The notes below the pieces were generated by a model. It saw nothing but the letters and a program-made list of their open reading frames with translations. It was not told the origin of the DNA and ran no database searches. From the NCBI RefSeq assembly GCF_005222915.1, contig NZ_STFX01000039.1:1-64000 (forward strand): DNA of 64,000 bases, read 5' to 3'. The translations under genes and the position numbers were made by a program. Source of the DNA: Rhizobium sp. FKL33 (GTDB taxonomy: Bacteria; Pseudomonadota; Alphaproteobacteria; Rhizobiales; Rhizobiaceae). How positions within the stretch are numbered: position 1 is the stretch's first letter; each line of letters starts with the position of its first letter. Shown here piece after piece: positions 50,887-59,380 of the stretch.

Positions 50887-52001
50887 GCCGCGACTCCCTG
50901 ATGCTTCTGGGCTTTGTCATTGTCGGACAGGCGCGCGCCCGTCTCCTTGTCGAACAGGAAGGCCTGGCCGCCGTCGATGGCGATCGCCGCGCTTCCATGT
51001 GTCGGCCCCGGCGTTCCCGCCGGCCGCGACACCAGGATTTCCCGGCCGCGCGCCGTCAGCGCCAGCGTCACGGTCTTCTCGTTGAGCGGCGTTTCCGCCT
51101 CCACCGTGACAGGCACGGCGTTGTCGGCGGAGGGGTCGATAAAGCGCAGCGTCTCGGGCCGGAGGCCGAGAATGGCGGGCTTGCCTACCACGCTGGCCGC
51201 CACATGCGGCAGCGCCACCCGCATATTGGAGATCGAGCAATAGACGCCGCCCACATCGCTTTTCGGCGTCACGTCGAGCAGGTTGATCGTCGGGTCGCCG
51301 AAGAGGCGCGCGATCTCGACATTGGCGGGCCGGAGATAGATGTCCTCGGGCGCGCCGATCTGCTGGATCTTGCCATGCGCCATCACCGCGATGCGGTCGC
51401 CGAGCGCCATCGCCTCCTTATAGTCCTGCGTCACATAGATGGTGGTCGCGCCCTGACGCGCCAGCACGCGCGGCAGCTCCAGCCGCATTTCGAAGCGGAG
51501 TTTGGCGTCGACATTGCGGAGCGGATCGTCGAGCAGCAACACCGGCGGCGAGCCGGCCAGCGCACGCGCCAGCGCCGTGCGCTGCTTCTGACCGTTCGAC
51601 AGCGCCTTGGGCCTGTGGGTCAGCACATGGTCGATCTTGAGAAGCTTGGCGACCTTTTCGACGCCCGCCTTGATGGCGCCGTCCTTCTCGCCGCGCGCCT
51701 CGAGCGGCGTGGCGATATTGGCAAACGCGTCCATATGCGGAAACAGCGCGAAATTCTGGAACGCCATGCCGATGCCGCGATATTCGGCGTCGAGATCGGT
51801 CACATCATCGCCGCCGATCAGGATCTTGCCCTGGTCGGGATCGATGACGCCGGCGATCAGCCTCAGCAGCACGGTCTTGCCGGCGCCCGACGAGCCGAAC
51901 AGTACGAGCCGTTCGCCTTCCGCAATGCTCAAGGACAGATCATCGATAACCGTATGCGTCTTGAAGCGCTTGGTGATGTTTTGAAGTTCGAGCGTAGCCA
52001 T
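50883..52001 (-). CDS. Polyol ABC transporter ATPase, GlpS-like, degenerate site
   Basis: 372 residues. Walker A GSSGAGKTV and Q-loop MAFQNFALFP are present, but the signature is LSNGQKQRTALARAL (second Gly to Asn), Walker B ends LLLDDP (catalytic Glu to Asp), and the H-loop is VTQDYKEAM (His to Gln). One of the two composite ATP sites of the heterodimer is therefore non-canonical. It starts 2 bases after the permease gene. Confidence 0.87.
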   Translation of the reverse strand: MATLELQNITKRFKTHTVIDDLSLSIAEGERLVLFGSSGAGKTVLLRLIAGVIDPDQGKILIGGDDVTDLDAEYRGIGMAFQNFALFPHMDAFANIATPLEARGEKDGAIKAGVEKVAKLLKIDHVLTHRPKALSNGQKQRTALARALAGSPPVLLLDDPLRNVDAKLRFEMRLELPRVLARQGATTIYVTQDYKEAMALGDRIAVMAHGKIQQIGAPEDIYLRPANVEIARLFGDPTINLLDVTPKSDVGGVYCSISNMRVALPHVAASVVGKPAILGLRPETLRFIDPSADNAVPVTVEAETPLNEKTVTLALTARGREILVSRPAGTPGPTHGSAAIAIDGGQAFLFDKETGARLSDNDKAQKHQGVAA

Positions 52002-52003
52002 GA

Positions 52004-52861
52004 TTATCCTTTCACCGCGCCGAGCGACAGGCCTTCGACGAGGTAGCGCTGGGCGTAGAGCGCGAGCGCCAGCGTCGGCGCGATCGACAGCACGATGGCG
52101 GCGGCGATCTGGCCGTATTGAATGCCCGAGGCGGTCACGAAGGCGAGCGCGCCCACCGTCACCGGCTGCTTGTCGGCGGACGCCAGCACCAGCGCGAAGA
52201 CGAAGTTGTTCCAGGCGAAGATGAAGGCGAGCAGGCCAGCCGCCGCGATGCCGGGACCGGCGAGCGGCAGAGCGATCTTGCGGAAGGTGGCGAACCAGCC
52301 GTGACCGGCGATGCGATAGGCGTATTCGACGTCAGCCGAGATGTCCTCGAAGTAGCCGCGCACGATCCAGAGGATGAGCGGCAGGCAGATCAGCTGATAG
52401 ACCCAGATGAGGCCGATATAGGTGTTGGCGAGGCCCATCCACTGGAAATACTGGGTCAACGGCAAGAGCACGAGCAGCGGCGGCGCAAAGCGGAAAGACA
52501 GCAGCGTGAAGGCGATATCCTCCGAGCCCCGGAACTTGTGGCGCGCGAAGGCGTAGGCCGCGGGCACGCCGAGGATCAGCGCGATCGCCACCGACGACAC
52601 CGACAGCAGCACTGAATTGCCGAGATTGCGCATGAAGGCGATGTCGAGCGTGCCGGCGGCGGAGACGAGCTTGCCGGTGATCAGCGCCTGATAGTTCTCC
52701 AGCGTCGGCGAGAACACCACTTTCGGCGGGATCGACAGGATGGTCTCGTTGGTCTGGAAGCTCATCATGAAGATCCACAGGATCGGGAACATGAAGAAGA
52801 TCACGACGAGGGTGAGGGCGATGCCGCGCAAGATGCGTTCGATGGGGGATGTGGTTTCCAT
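52004..52861 (-). CDS. Polyol ABC transporter permease (MalG type)
   Basis: 285 residues, six hydrophobic segments. The EAA loop (DVEYAYRIAGHGWFATFRKI) contacts the ATPases. Ends with LAPTLALALYAQRYLVEGLSLGAVKG, the typical C terminus of MalG-type carbohydrate permeases. It follows the MalF-type partner by 9 bases. Confidence 0.9.
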   Translation of the reverse strand: METTSPIERILRGIALTLVVIFFMFPILWIFMMSFQTNETILSIPPKVVFSPTLENYQALITGKLVSAAGTLDIAFMRNLGNSVLLSVSSVAIALILGVPAAYAFARHKFRGSEDIAFTLLSFRFAPPLLVLLPLTQYFQWMGLANTYIGLIWVYQLICLPLILWIVRGYFEDISADVEYAYRIAGHGWFATFRKIALPLAGPGIAAAGLLAFIFAWNNFVFALVLASADKQPVTVGALAFVTASGIQYGQIAAAIVLSIAPTLALALYAQRYLVEGLSLGAVKG

Positions 52862-52870
52862 GGTCGAGCC

Positions 52871-53794
52871 TCACGCTTCGCCGCGCGCGCGTTCGCGCAG
52901 CCGCAGCCAGTTCTTGATGAAGAGGTTTGAGAGGAAATAGGTGATGGCCCAGAGGATGATCATCAGCGCCGCCGAGCGTCCGACATTGGTCGCCTGGAAG
53001 AAGTTGAGATAGGCCTCGACCTGGAACACCGTCAGCGTGTCCCCGGGCCCGCCCTGGGTCATCGCATAGATGATGTCGAATTGCTGGATGCTGTCGAGCA
53101 GCCGGAACAGCGTCGCCGTCAGGATATAGGGCGTCAGCATCGGCAGCGTGATGCGGAAGAACACGAAGCTGCGCGGCACGCCGTCAAGCGCCGCCGCCTC
53201 GAAAGGCTGGGTCGGCAGCGAGCGCAGGCCGGCGAGCAGCAGGATCATGATGAACGGCGTATAGACCCAGATATCGACCAGCACGACGGTGAACAGCGCC
53301 GTCGACGGCGAGGACGCCCAGCGGAAATCCGACAGTCCGATCAGGCTCGCGCCATAGGAGAGGATGCCGAAGCCCGGATTGGTCATCAGCTTCCACATCA
53401 GCGCGGCCAGCGCCGGCGCGGTCATCAGCGGCAGAAGCAGCATGATCGAGATGAAATTGTTCACCGTCGAGCGCTTCTGCAGCAAAAGCGCGATGGCGAG
53501 CCCGAGCAGCAGTTCGAGCACGACCGTCAGCCCGGCATAGACGAGCGAGATCTTCAGCGTGTTCCAGAAGCTCGGATCGGTAAAGAAATTGAGGTAATTT
53601 TCGCCCCAGTTGAATTTCCGCGCCCAGGGCTGCGACAGCCGGTAGCGCTGGAAGGAGCTGATCACCGCGGTGATGAAGGGAATGAGGATCCCGATGCAGA
53701 CCAGCAGCGCGGGCAGGCTCAGCACATAGGGCAGGACGCGTTTGGAGATCCTGAAGCCCGACGGGGCCCGTTTTGCGGCGACTGTCTCGGCCAT
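52871..53794 (-). CDS. Polyol ABC transporter permease (MalF type)
   Basis: 307 residues from the ATG at 53794, which has GGAG 7 bases upstream; an ATG 12 bases earlier lacks a site. Six hydrophobic segments, EAA loop FEAAALDGVPRSFVFFRITLP. It is preceded by a pair of strong hairpins (53831-53907) that separate it from the binding-protein gene. Confidence 0.9.
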   Translation of the reverse strand: MAETVAAKRAPSGFRISKRVLPYVLSLPALLVCIGILIPFITAVISSFQRYRLSQPWARKFNWGENYLNFFTDPSFWNTLKISLVYAGLTVVLELLLGLAIALLLQKRSTVNNFISIMLLLPLMTAPALAALMWKLMTNPGFGILSYGASLIGLSDFRWASSPSTALFTVVLVDIWVYTPFIMILLLAGLRSLPTQPFEAAALDGVPRSFVFFRITLPMLTPYILTATLFRLLDSIQQFDIIYAMTQGGPGDTLTVFQVEAYLNFFQATNVGRSAALMIILWAITYFLSNLFIKNWLRLRERARGEA

Positions 53795-53830
53795 GTTTCG
53801 CTCCATTGTCTTGGAGTGTTTTCATCATTG

Positions 53831-53854
53831 GATGGACGGATCGCTCCGTCCATC
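53831..53854 (-). promoter_or_regulatory. Intercistronic hairpin
   Basis: A perfect 10-bp stem GATGGACGGA/TCCGTCCATC with a 4-base loop, upstream of the MalF-type permease gene. It may stabilise or process the mRNA. Confidence 0.5.
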
Positions 53855-53874
53855 GCGCATGTCATGAGAGAAAA

Positions 53875-53907
53875 GGCGGCCGGGCCAGGGAGAACAACCC
53901 GGCCGCC
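53875..53907 (-). terminator. Partial terminator/attenuator after binding-protein gene
   Basis: On minus, a perfect 10-bp stem (GGCGGCCGGG/CCCGGCCGCC) is followed by TTTTCTCTC, 76 bp past the binding-protein stop. Partial termination here would give more binding protein than permease, a common arrangement in ABC importer operons. Confidence 0.6.
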
Positions 53908-53983
53908 TGCGGGGCGCGACGCTAAAGAGGGGTTACGGTCGCGAAAGGGCGCCCCGCTTTGGAGCCCTTTGGGGAGCTTGGGA

Positions 53984-55429
53984 TCAGCCGAGACCGGCTT
54001 CCTGCAGCTGCTTGTCGATCGACTGCGCCAGCTGGTCGAGGCCTTCGTCGACAGGCACTTCCTTGGCCACCATCTTCTGCAGCGTCGCCGCCCATTCGGT
54101 CGTCACGTCGAAGAACAGCGGCTGGGCCGTGAACTTGATCGAGGCGCCCGGAGCCGACTTGTCATGCATTTCGACATAGCCGGGATAGGACTTGTTCAGC
54201 CGCTCGGTAAACATCGGGTCGGCCCAGACCTTCTTGCGGACGGGGTTGACGAAGTCCATCTTGGTCGCGCCGAAGATGGCGTGTTCCAGACCCGTCGCCC
54301 ATTGCAGGAAGTACCAGGTGGCGTCCTTGTCCTTGGAGAAGTTGGACATGGCCAGCGACCAGATCCAGATGTTCGGCGTCGGACCTTCAGCCGCCGGATT
54401 GGCCGCAAACGGCGCATAAGCCAGCTGACCCTTCATCTTGTTGTCGCCGCCATTCATGAAGTAGCCGAGAATGTCGGCGTCGTAGATCATGGCGGAGGCG
54501 CCGGCGCCGAGATCGGTGCCGACCTGATACCAGGTGTAGGTCGACCAGTCTTTCGGGCCGCTGTCCTGGATCATCTTGACCCATTTGCCGTGGAAATCCT
54601 TGGACTCCTTGGTGTTCATCGCGGCCGACAGCTTGCCGTCGGCAGAGACGTTGAGGTCCTTCTGGCCGAAATTGGCGTAGCCCGACAGGAAGCCCGGATG
54701 GATGGTCGCCCAGGAGCGCGAGCCGCGCACGCCGATGCCGTAGACGCCGCCGCCGACATCCTTGGTCAGCTTGGCCGCGGTGTCGAGCATTTCGTCGATA
54801 TTGGTCGGAACCTTGGCGCCGACCTTGTCGAACATCGCCTTGTTATAGGAGAGGTTGTTCTGCTCGTAGCCCCAGGGAATGCACCACTGCTTGGCGTCGT
54901 CGGAGCCGAGCGCGCCGCCGGGCGTGCCGTTCCAGGCGCAGGAGTTCTTGACGCCGGGCAGGAAGTCGTCCCAGCCGTAGTTCGGGTTGGTCTTGGCCGG
55001 GTCGTTGATCCATTCCTTGAGATCGGTGATCCAGCCGGCCGGGCCATAGGTCCAGGTCATATAGGCGCCGGTCATGAAGGCGTCGTATTCGCTGGAGCCC
55101 GACGACAGCGCCGCCGTGACCTTGTCGAAATAGACATCTTCCGGGAACACGTCATAGGTGACGTTGATGCCGGTCATGTCGGTGAAGGTCTTGAGGTTGG
55201 CGATCATCGCATCGGCATAGGGATGCTTGTTGAGCAGAAGCTTCAGCGACTTGCCCGAATGCGCCTTCCAGTCGAAATCGGCGGCCAGCGCCTCGCTCTG
55301 CATCATGCCCATCAGCATGCCGGCGGTTCCCGCGGTCACGCCCAGCGCGCCGAGACCCTTCAACAGGCCGCGACGGTCCACCTGGCCGCGCAGGAAGGCG
55401 TCGATCAGATCCTTTTCCTTCTCATGCAT
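53984..55429 (-). CDS. Polyol ABC transporter substrate-binding protein, probable Tat signal
   Basis: 481 residues. The N terminus has a twin-arginine motif (DRRGLLKGLG, about 18-27), then a hydrophobic stretch and SEALA, so it is probably exported folded by Tat and cleaved near residue 49. The mature part is a cluster-B-like carbohydrate-binding fold. The GlpV-type proteins of rhizobial glycerol importers are a reasonable comparison. It gives the importer specificity for a polyol, most likely erythritol from context. GGAGGAG lies 8 bases before the ATG. Confidence 0.85.
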   Translation of the reverse strand: MHEKEKDLIDAFLRGQVDRRGLLKGLGALGVTAGTAGMLMGMMQSEALAADFDWKAHSGKSLKLLLNKHPYADAMIANLKTFTDMTGINVTYDVFPEDVYFDKVTAALSSGSSEYDAFMTGAYMTWTYGPAGWITDLKEWINDPAKTNPNYGWDDFLPGVKNSCAWNGTPGGALGSDDAKQWCIPWGYEQNNLSYNKAMFDKVGAKVPTNIDEMLDTAAKLTKDVGGGVYGIGVRGSRSWATIHPGFLSGYANFGQKDLNVSADGKLSAAMNTKESKDFHGKWVKMIQDSGPKDWSTYTWYQVGTDLGAGASAMIYDADILGYFMNGGDNKMKGQLAYAPFAANPAAEGPTPNIWIWSLAMSNFSKDKDATWYFLQWATGLEHAIFGATKMDFVNPVRKKVWADPMFTERLNKSYPGYVEMHDKSAPGASIKFTAQPLFFDVTTEWAATLQKMVAKEVPVDEGLDQLAQSIDKQLQEAGLG

Positions 55430-55549
55430 TTTCGTTCTCCTCCACAGTTGGGTGTCTCCTCGGCTCTTTCAGAGCCATACCGGCCACCCTGACCGGTAAT
55501 TCCTCCGCCCGATCGCCACACTCTCCTCGGCGGGCGAACCAGGCCAAAC

Positions 55550-56518
55550 TCAGTCCTGGTCGGCCATCAGCTCGACCGCGGTCCGCTCATCGGTGATGAG
55601 GCCGGACAGAAATCCGCTTCTGAGCACGGCGCGGGTCGCCCGCGCCTTGTGCTTGCCGCCCGCCACCGCCACGATGCGGCGGTTCTTCAGCGCCTCGCGC
55701 GACAAAGTGAAGGTGCGGTTCGACAGCATGGTCTCGACCGGACGCCCCTCGGCGTCGAAGAAATGGCCGAGCATTTCGCCCACCGCGCCGGCATGCTTGA
55801 TCTCCTCGATCTCGCTCGTTTCGATCATGCCGGTGGAAACCAGCGACGCCTCGCGCTCGGCGGTACCGATGCCGACCAGCAGCAGATCGGCGCTGTTGGC
55901 GAGGTTGAACACGTCGAGCACGCCGCGCTGGGAAAACAGCACGTCGCGATCCTCCACCGTATTGGCGAAGAAGGGCACGGGCATGACATAGGCTTCCGCC
56001 GCCACGCGTTCGGCCAGCCTGTGGATCACGTCATGCGGATTGGCCGAGAATTTGCGGGTGAGGCCGCCGAGCAGCGACACGAAGCGGGCCTTGGTGTTGG
56101 CCATGCGCGGCAGGTAATCGACGCAGGCGGCCAGCGTCCGGCCGTGGCCGACGCCGATCAGCTTGGTCTCGCCGCTTTCGATCTCGCGCTTCAGGAACTG
56201 CGCGCCGGAGATGCCCAGCGCCTTGAGCGGAAGCTCGTCGCTGTCGAAATCGGGAGCGACCTCGCAATAGGTAAGGCCGAAGCGTTCGCAGAGCTTCTGT
56301 TCGAGCTCGACGCATTCGGAAACGTCGGAGTCGATATAGACCTTCACCAGGCCTTCCTGATTGGCCTTCATGATCAGCCGATGGGCTTTGAGAGAGGTCA
56401 GGCCCAGGCGTTTGGCGACTTCGGCCTGGGTAAGGCCGCCGGCGTAGTGCAGCCAGGCGGCGCGTGTCGCCATGCTGGTCTCGTCGTCGCGAATTCCGCC
56501 CGTCGCCGATAGCGCCAT
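55550..56518 (-). CDS. eryD: SorC/DeoR-type regulator, EryD-like
   Basis: 322 residues from the ATG at 56518, with AGGAGGAG 11 bases upstream. N-terminal helix-turn-helix (GGLTQAEVAKRLGLTSLKAH), then the sugar-binding domain with VGHGRTLAACVDYLP and SADLLLVGIGTAE. It closely follows the layout of Brucella EryD, which represses the ery operon and is relieved by an erythritol intermediate. It is the first gene of the minus-strand operon and divergent from the isomerase genes; a 39-bp palindrome sits between them. Confidence 0.88.
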   Translation of the reverse strand: MALSATGGIRDDETSMATRAAWLHYAGGLTQAEVAKRLGLTSLKAHRLIMKANQEGLVKVYIDSDVSECVELEQKLCERFGLTYCEVAPDFDSDELPLKALGISGAQFLKREIESGETKLIGVGHGRTLAACVDYLPRMANTKARFVSLLGGLTRKFSANPHDVIHRLAERVAAEAYVMPVPFFANTVEDRDVLFSQRGVLDVFNLANSADLLLVGIGTAEREASLVSTGMIETSEIEEIKHAGAVGEMLGHFFDAEGRPVETMLSNRTFTLSREALKNRRIVAVAGGKHKARATRAVLRSGFLSGLITDERTAVELMADQD

Positions 56519-56610
56519 GATCCCGGTTTCTCCTCCTGTCGGCCTTCCGATCGCTCGGTTTAGCTGCGCTGCATTCGCTGCAGTGCGTGATATTTTTTTA
56601 TCCGGCCGCA

Positions 56611-56649
56611 AAAAATTTCACGAAAGAATTTTCACGTTCTGAAATTTTT
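56611..56649. promoter_or_regulatory. Candidate EryD operator
   Basis: A perfect 10-bp inverted repeat AAAAATTTCA / TGAAATTTTT separated by 19 bases that contain most of two direct repeats of TTTCACG (56616-56622 and 56630-56636). It lies 93 bases upstream of eryD and about 240 before the divergent tpi gene, the only such structure in the 372-bp gap. Confidence 0.5.
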
Positions 56650-56890
56650 GTCAATGGCGCTTTCGCCTCGTCACAGGGGAATGTTGTTTTGCACTGCGTC
56701 AGGCCATGCGGCGCCGCAGCGAGAGAAAATCGTCAAATGGGTGAAAAACAGCGCTTCCCAGTCAGCACGGTCAGCGCCGGTCTGTGTGATGTCGGCTTCA
56801 AATCTAACATTTAAAGCAATCAATATCACATCGCGATGTTGCATTGCTCGTCGCCGGTGTTATGTTCGCCGCGAAAGAGCGGAGGCATGC

Positions 56891-57661
56891 ATGCGCACAG
56901 TCTGGGTCGGAACCAGCTTCAAGATGAACAAGACGCTCAGCGAGGCCCTGGCCTTCGCCGAGGCGCTGGCGGCGAGCGACGCGGCCCGCGATCCGCGCAT
57001 TCAGCGCTTCGTCATTCCGCCCTTCACCGCCGTCCGCGAGGTCAAGGCGCGACTGAAGAACACCTCCGTCAAGGTCGGCGCGCAGAACATGCATTGGGAC
57101 GACAAGGGCGCCTGGACGGGGGAAATCTCGCCGGTGATGCTGACCGATTGCGGCCTCGATCTCGTCGAACTCGGCCATAGCGAGCGCCGCGAACATTTCG
57201 GCGAAACCGACCGCACGGTCGGCCTGAAAACCGCCGCCGCCGTCCGCCATGGCCTGACGCCGCTCATTTGTATTGGCGAGACGTTGTCCGAGCGCGAAGC
57301 CGGCCTTGCCGACGAGGTTTTGAAGCGCCAGGTCGAAGGCGCGCTGTCCGGTCTCGAAGGCGAGGGCAGGGCGGCGCCGGTTCTGCTCGCTTATGAGCCG
57401 GTCTGGGCCATCGGCGTCAACGGCATTCCCGCCACCGCCGATTACGCCGACGCCCGCCACGCCCGCATCGCCGAGGTCGCCCGCAACGCCTTGGGCCGCG
57501 ACGTGCCCGTTCTCTATGGCGGCAGCGTCAATCCCGGCAATTGCGCGGAACTGATCGCCCAGCCGCATATCGACGGACTGTTCATCGGCCGCTCCGCCTG
57601 GGAGGCGGAGGGCTATCTCGACATTCTCGCCCGCGTCGCCAAAGCGCTCGATGCGGTCTGA
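56891..57661 (+). CDS. eryH: Triosephosphate-isomerase-like tetrulose-phosphate isomerase (EryH/TpiB)
   Basis: 256 residues from the ATG at 56891, 5 bases after GGAGG. Catalytic Lys11 (TSFKMN), His96 (ELGHSERR) and Glu169 (AYEPVWAIG) are all present. The canonical Asn of the NxK motif is Ser9 (GTSFK). Brucella EryH, a TpiA homologue, isomerises D-3-tetrulose-4-phosphate to D-erythrulose-4-phosphate. The divergent eryD and following rpiB support that role over glycolytic TpiA. Confidence 0.85.
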   Translation: MRTVWVGTSFKMNKTLSEALAFAEALAASDAARDPRIQRFVIPPFTAVREVKARLKNTSVKVGAQNMHWDDKGAWTGEISPVMLTDCGLDLVELGHSERREHFGETDRTVGLKTAAAVRHGLTPLICIGETLSEREAGLADEVLKRQVEGALSGLEGEGRAAPVLLAYEPVWAIGVNGIPATADYADARHARIAEVARNALGRDVPVLYGGSVNPGNCAELIAQPHIDGLFIGRSAWEAEGYLDILARVAKALDAV

Positions 57662-57694
57662 CGCATCTCACCCGACCTGACAATGGAGACCGCC

Positions 57695-58135
57695 ATGAAA
57701 ATCGCCCTCGGAGCCGACAGCGCCGGCAAGCCGCTCATCGACGTCATCGAAGCCCATCTCAAGACCCGCCCTGATCTCGAAGTCGTCAATCTTTCCAAAT
57801 CCGGCTTCTACGCCGATCTCTCCCGCGATCTCGCCGAGACCATCGTCAGCGGCGAAAACGAGCGCGGCATTCTCTGCTGCGGCACCGGCATCGGCGTCTG
57901 CATCTCGGCCAACAAGGTGCCGGGCATCCGCGCCGCGCTCACCCACGACGCCTATTCCGCCGAACGCGCCGCCAAATCCAACAACGCCCAGATCATCACC
58001 ATGGGCGCCCGCGTCATCGGCCCGGAACTTGCCAAAACCATCGTCGACGCCTGGCTCGCCTCCGACTTCGACCCCAACGGCCCCTCCGCCGGCAATGTCG
58101 AGGCGATCAACCGTCTGGATGAGAAGAAGGGGTGA
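57695..58135 (+). CDS. eryI: RpiB-family D-erythrulose-4-phosphate isomerase (EryI)
   Basis: 146 residues from the ATG at 57695, with GGAGA 6 bases upstream. RpiB fold with the active-site segment [21 protein letters not shown] and [21 protein letters not shown]. EryI converts D-erythrulose-4-phosphate to D-erythrose-4-phosphate, which enters the pentose phosphate pathway. It follows eryH by 33 bases. Ribose-5-phosphate isomerase activity is the alternative. Confidence 0.87.
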   Translation: MKIALGADSAGKPLIDVIEAHLKTRPDLEVVNLSKSGFYADLSRDLAETIVSGENERGILCCGTGIGVCISANKVPGIRAALTHDAYSAERAAKSNNAQIITMGARVIGPELAKTIVDAWLASDFDPNGPSAGNVEAINRLDEKKG

Positions 58136-58155
58136 GCAGCGAGAGCCAGTCTGGT

Positions 58156-58590
58156 TCAGGTTGAACCTGACAGGTTCTCCGCAGGCAAAGCGTAACGCAA
58201 AATCCTGATCTCATCAGCCTCCGTTAGCGTGGCTTCAAGCACCTGGTTGACGAGATCGGCATTCTCGTCGACCTCATCCAGCAGGATATCGAAAAGCTCC
58301 AGTTGGACAGGTAGAGGCATGGCGCCAACAGCGTTGAGGCAGATCAACCCAGCATGTATGGCGACATCGGCATATTGCCCCCTGACGCCGGGGGCATCGG
58401 CGGGCCCGCGAAAATCAACTGAGTTTTTGGTGACGAAGGTCCAGTCACCCGCAAGGATCAACGGCTTCAATTCCCAGTCCTTGAGGCCAGATGCGCCGAT
58501 CCATGTCACATGCGACGCGTGTCCATATCCCCGTTCATGCGCACGTTTGGCGAGACGAGGGCTCAGACATTCGTCGATCAGCAGCTTCAC
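58156..58590 (-). CDS. PIN-like toxin (DUF5615 type)
   Basis: 144 residues. Opens with KLLIDECLSPRLAKRAHERG, the acidic start of DUF5615/Mut7-C-like PIN domains, and has DWTFVTKNSVDFRG as the second acidic segment. It overlaps the upstream DUF433 gene by 4 bases, the standard layout of these type II pairs (compare mycobacterial VapBC45). It is likely an RNase held inactive by its partner. Confidence 0.78.
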   Translation of the reverse strand: MKLLIDECLSPRLAKRAHERGYGHASHVTWIGASGLKDWELKPLILAGDWTFVTKNSVDFRGPADAPGVRGQYADVAIHAGLICLNAVGAMPLPVQLELFDILLDEVDENADLVNQVLEATLTEADEIRILRYALPAENLSGST

Positions 58591-59204
58591 GCGGCTGGCT
58601 TCCGTCGCGTGACCAACTTGTCGGAAACTACGCGCCCCGCTGACGCTGTTTGGCGCGGCCGCCCGCGCAGTGGATTGGCTTTGGCATAGAGACGCGCGAG
58701 CGTGAGAATGTCGGCGTTGATCTGCGGATGGTCCTGGAGAAGCTCTGCCTCAGCCAGGCCAGAATCAAGCGAAGCGGCGAGGTCGTAAGGCGAAAGTCGC
58801 GTTCCCCGGATCACAGCCGCGCCGCTCAGGATGTCGGGATCGTGGGTGATCAGCGCCCGCGCCGCATGAAGCAGGGCGAGGTTGCGCTGAGCTCTGCGCA
58901 GGAAGGGGCCGAGATCGATGCTGAGAAAGCCTTCGCGCAGCGTCCAGTCGGCGTCCGGCCTGTTTAACGTCAGACGTTTTGCCGCCCAGCCGATCGCTCC
59001 GATCCTCTCTTCCGCCGTCAGTCGCGCAGCGCTTTCGACATAGAACGAAATAAGCCCGCAACTCTCGGCCCAAACCTGCCGGCCGCCGTCCCTGTCGTGC
59101 AGTTGAGGCGGCAATATGCCCTCATCGATCATGCGATGAACATCGCGCAATCCCACCTCCGCCACCACGGCGGCTTCCGGCGTTTTCAGCATTTCCTTGC
59201 GCAT
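58587..59204 (-). CDS. DUF433-domain antitoxin
   Basis: 205 residues. N-terminal winged-helix-like segment (VVAEVGLRDVHRMIDEGILP), then a C-terminal DUF433 domain (DPDILSGAAVIRGTRLSPYD, ALLQDHPQINADI-like helices) and a basic tail. VapB45-type antitoxins have this two-part arrangement. It precedes the DUF5615 toxin gene and should bind both it and the operon promoter. Confidence 0.78.
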   Translation of the reverse strand: MRKEMLKTPEAAVVAEVGLRDVHRMIDEGILPPQLHDRDGGRQVWAESCGLISFYVESAARLTAEERIGAIGWAAKRLTLNRPDADWTLREGFLSIDLGPFLRRAQRNLALLHAARALITHDPDILSGAAVIRGTRLSPYDLAASLDSGLAEAELLQDHPQINADILTLARLYAKANPLRGRPRQTASAGRVVSDKLVTRRKPAA

Positions 59205-59380
59205 GGTGCGGCCTAATATTCATTCCGATGCGCCGGAGTATATAATCTTTGGGAGCGGGCGTCAAAGAGTGGTGGCGCGAGCCTTCCCATAGCCGTTGAA
59301 ATCTCCGTCGCTCTGTGTCATGGGAGCTTTCTCCCCGTATTGCCGCGGCTGCTGAACCCCTGGCATTTACGGAGAACAGC

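Noticed and set aside
53081-55492. 803-codon plus-strand open frame
   Set aside because: Runs antisense through the permease and binding-protein genes; low-complexity Arg/Glu/Gly sequence typical of a GC-rich shadow.
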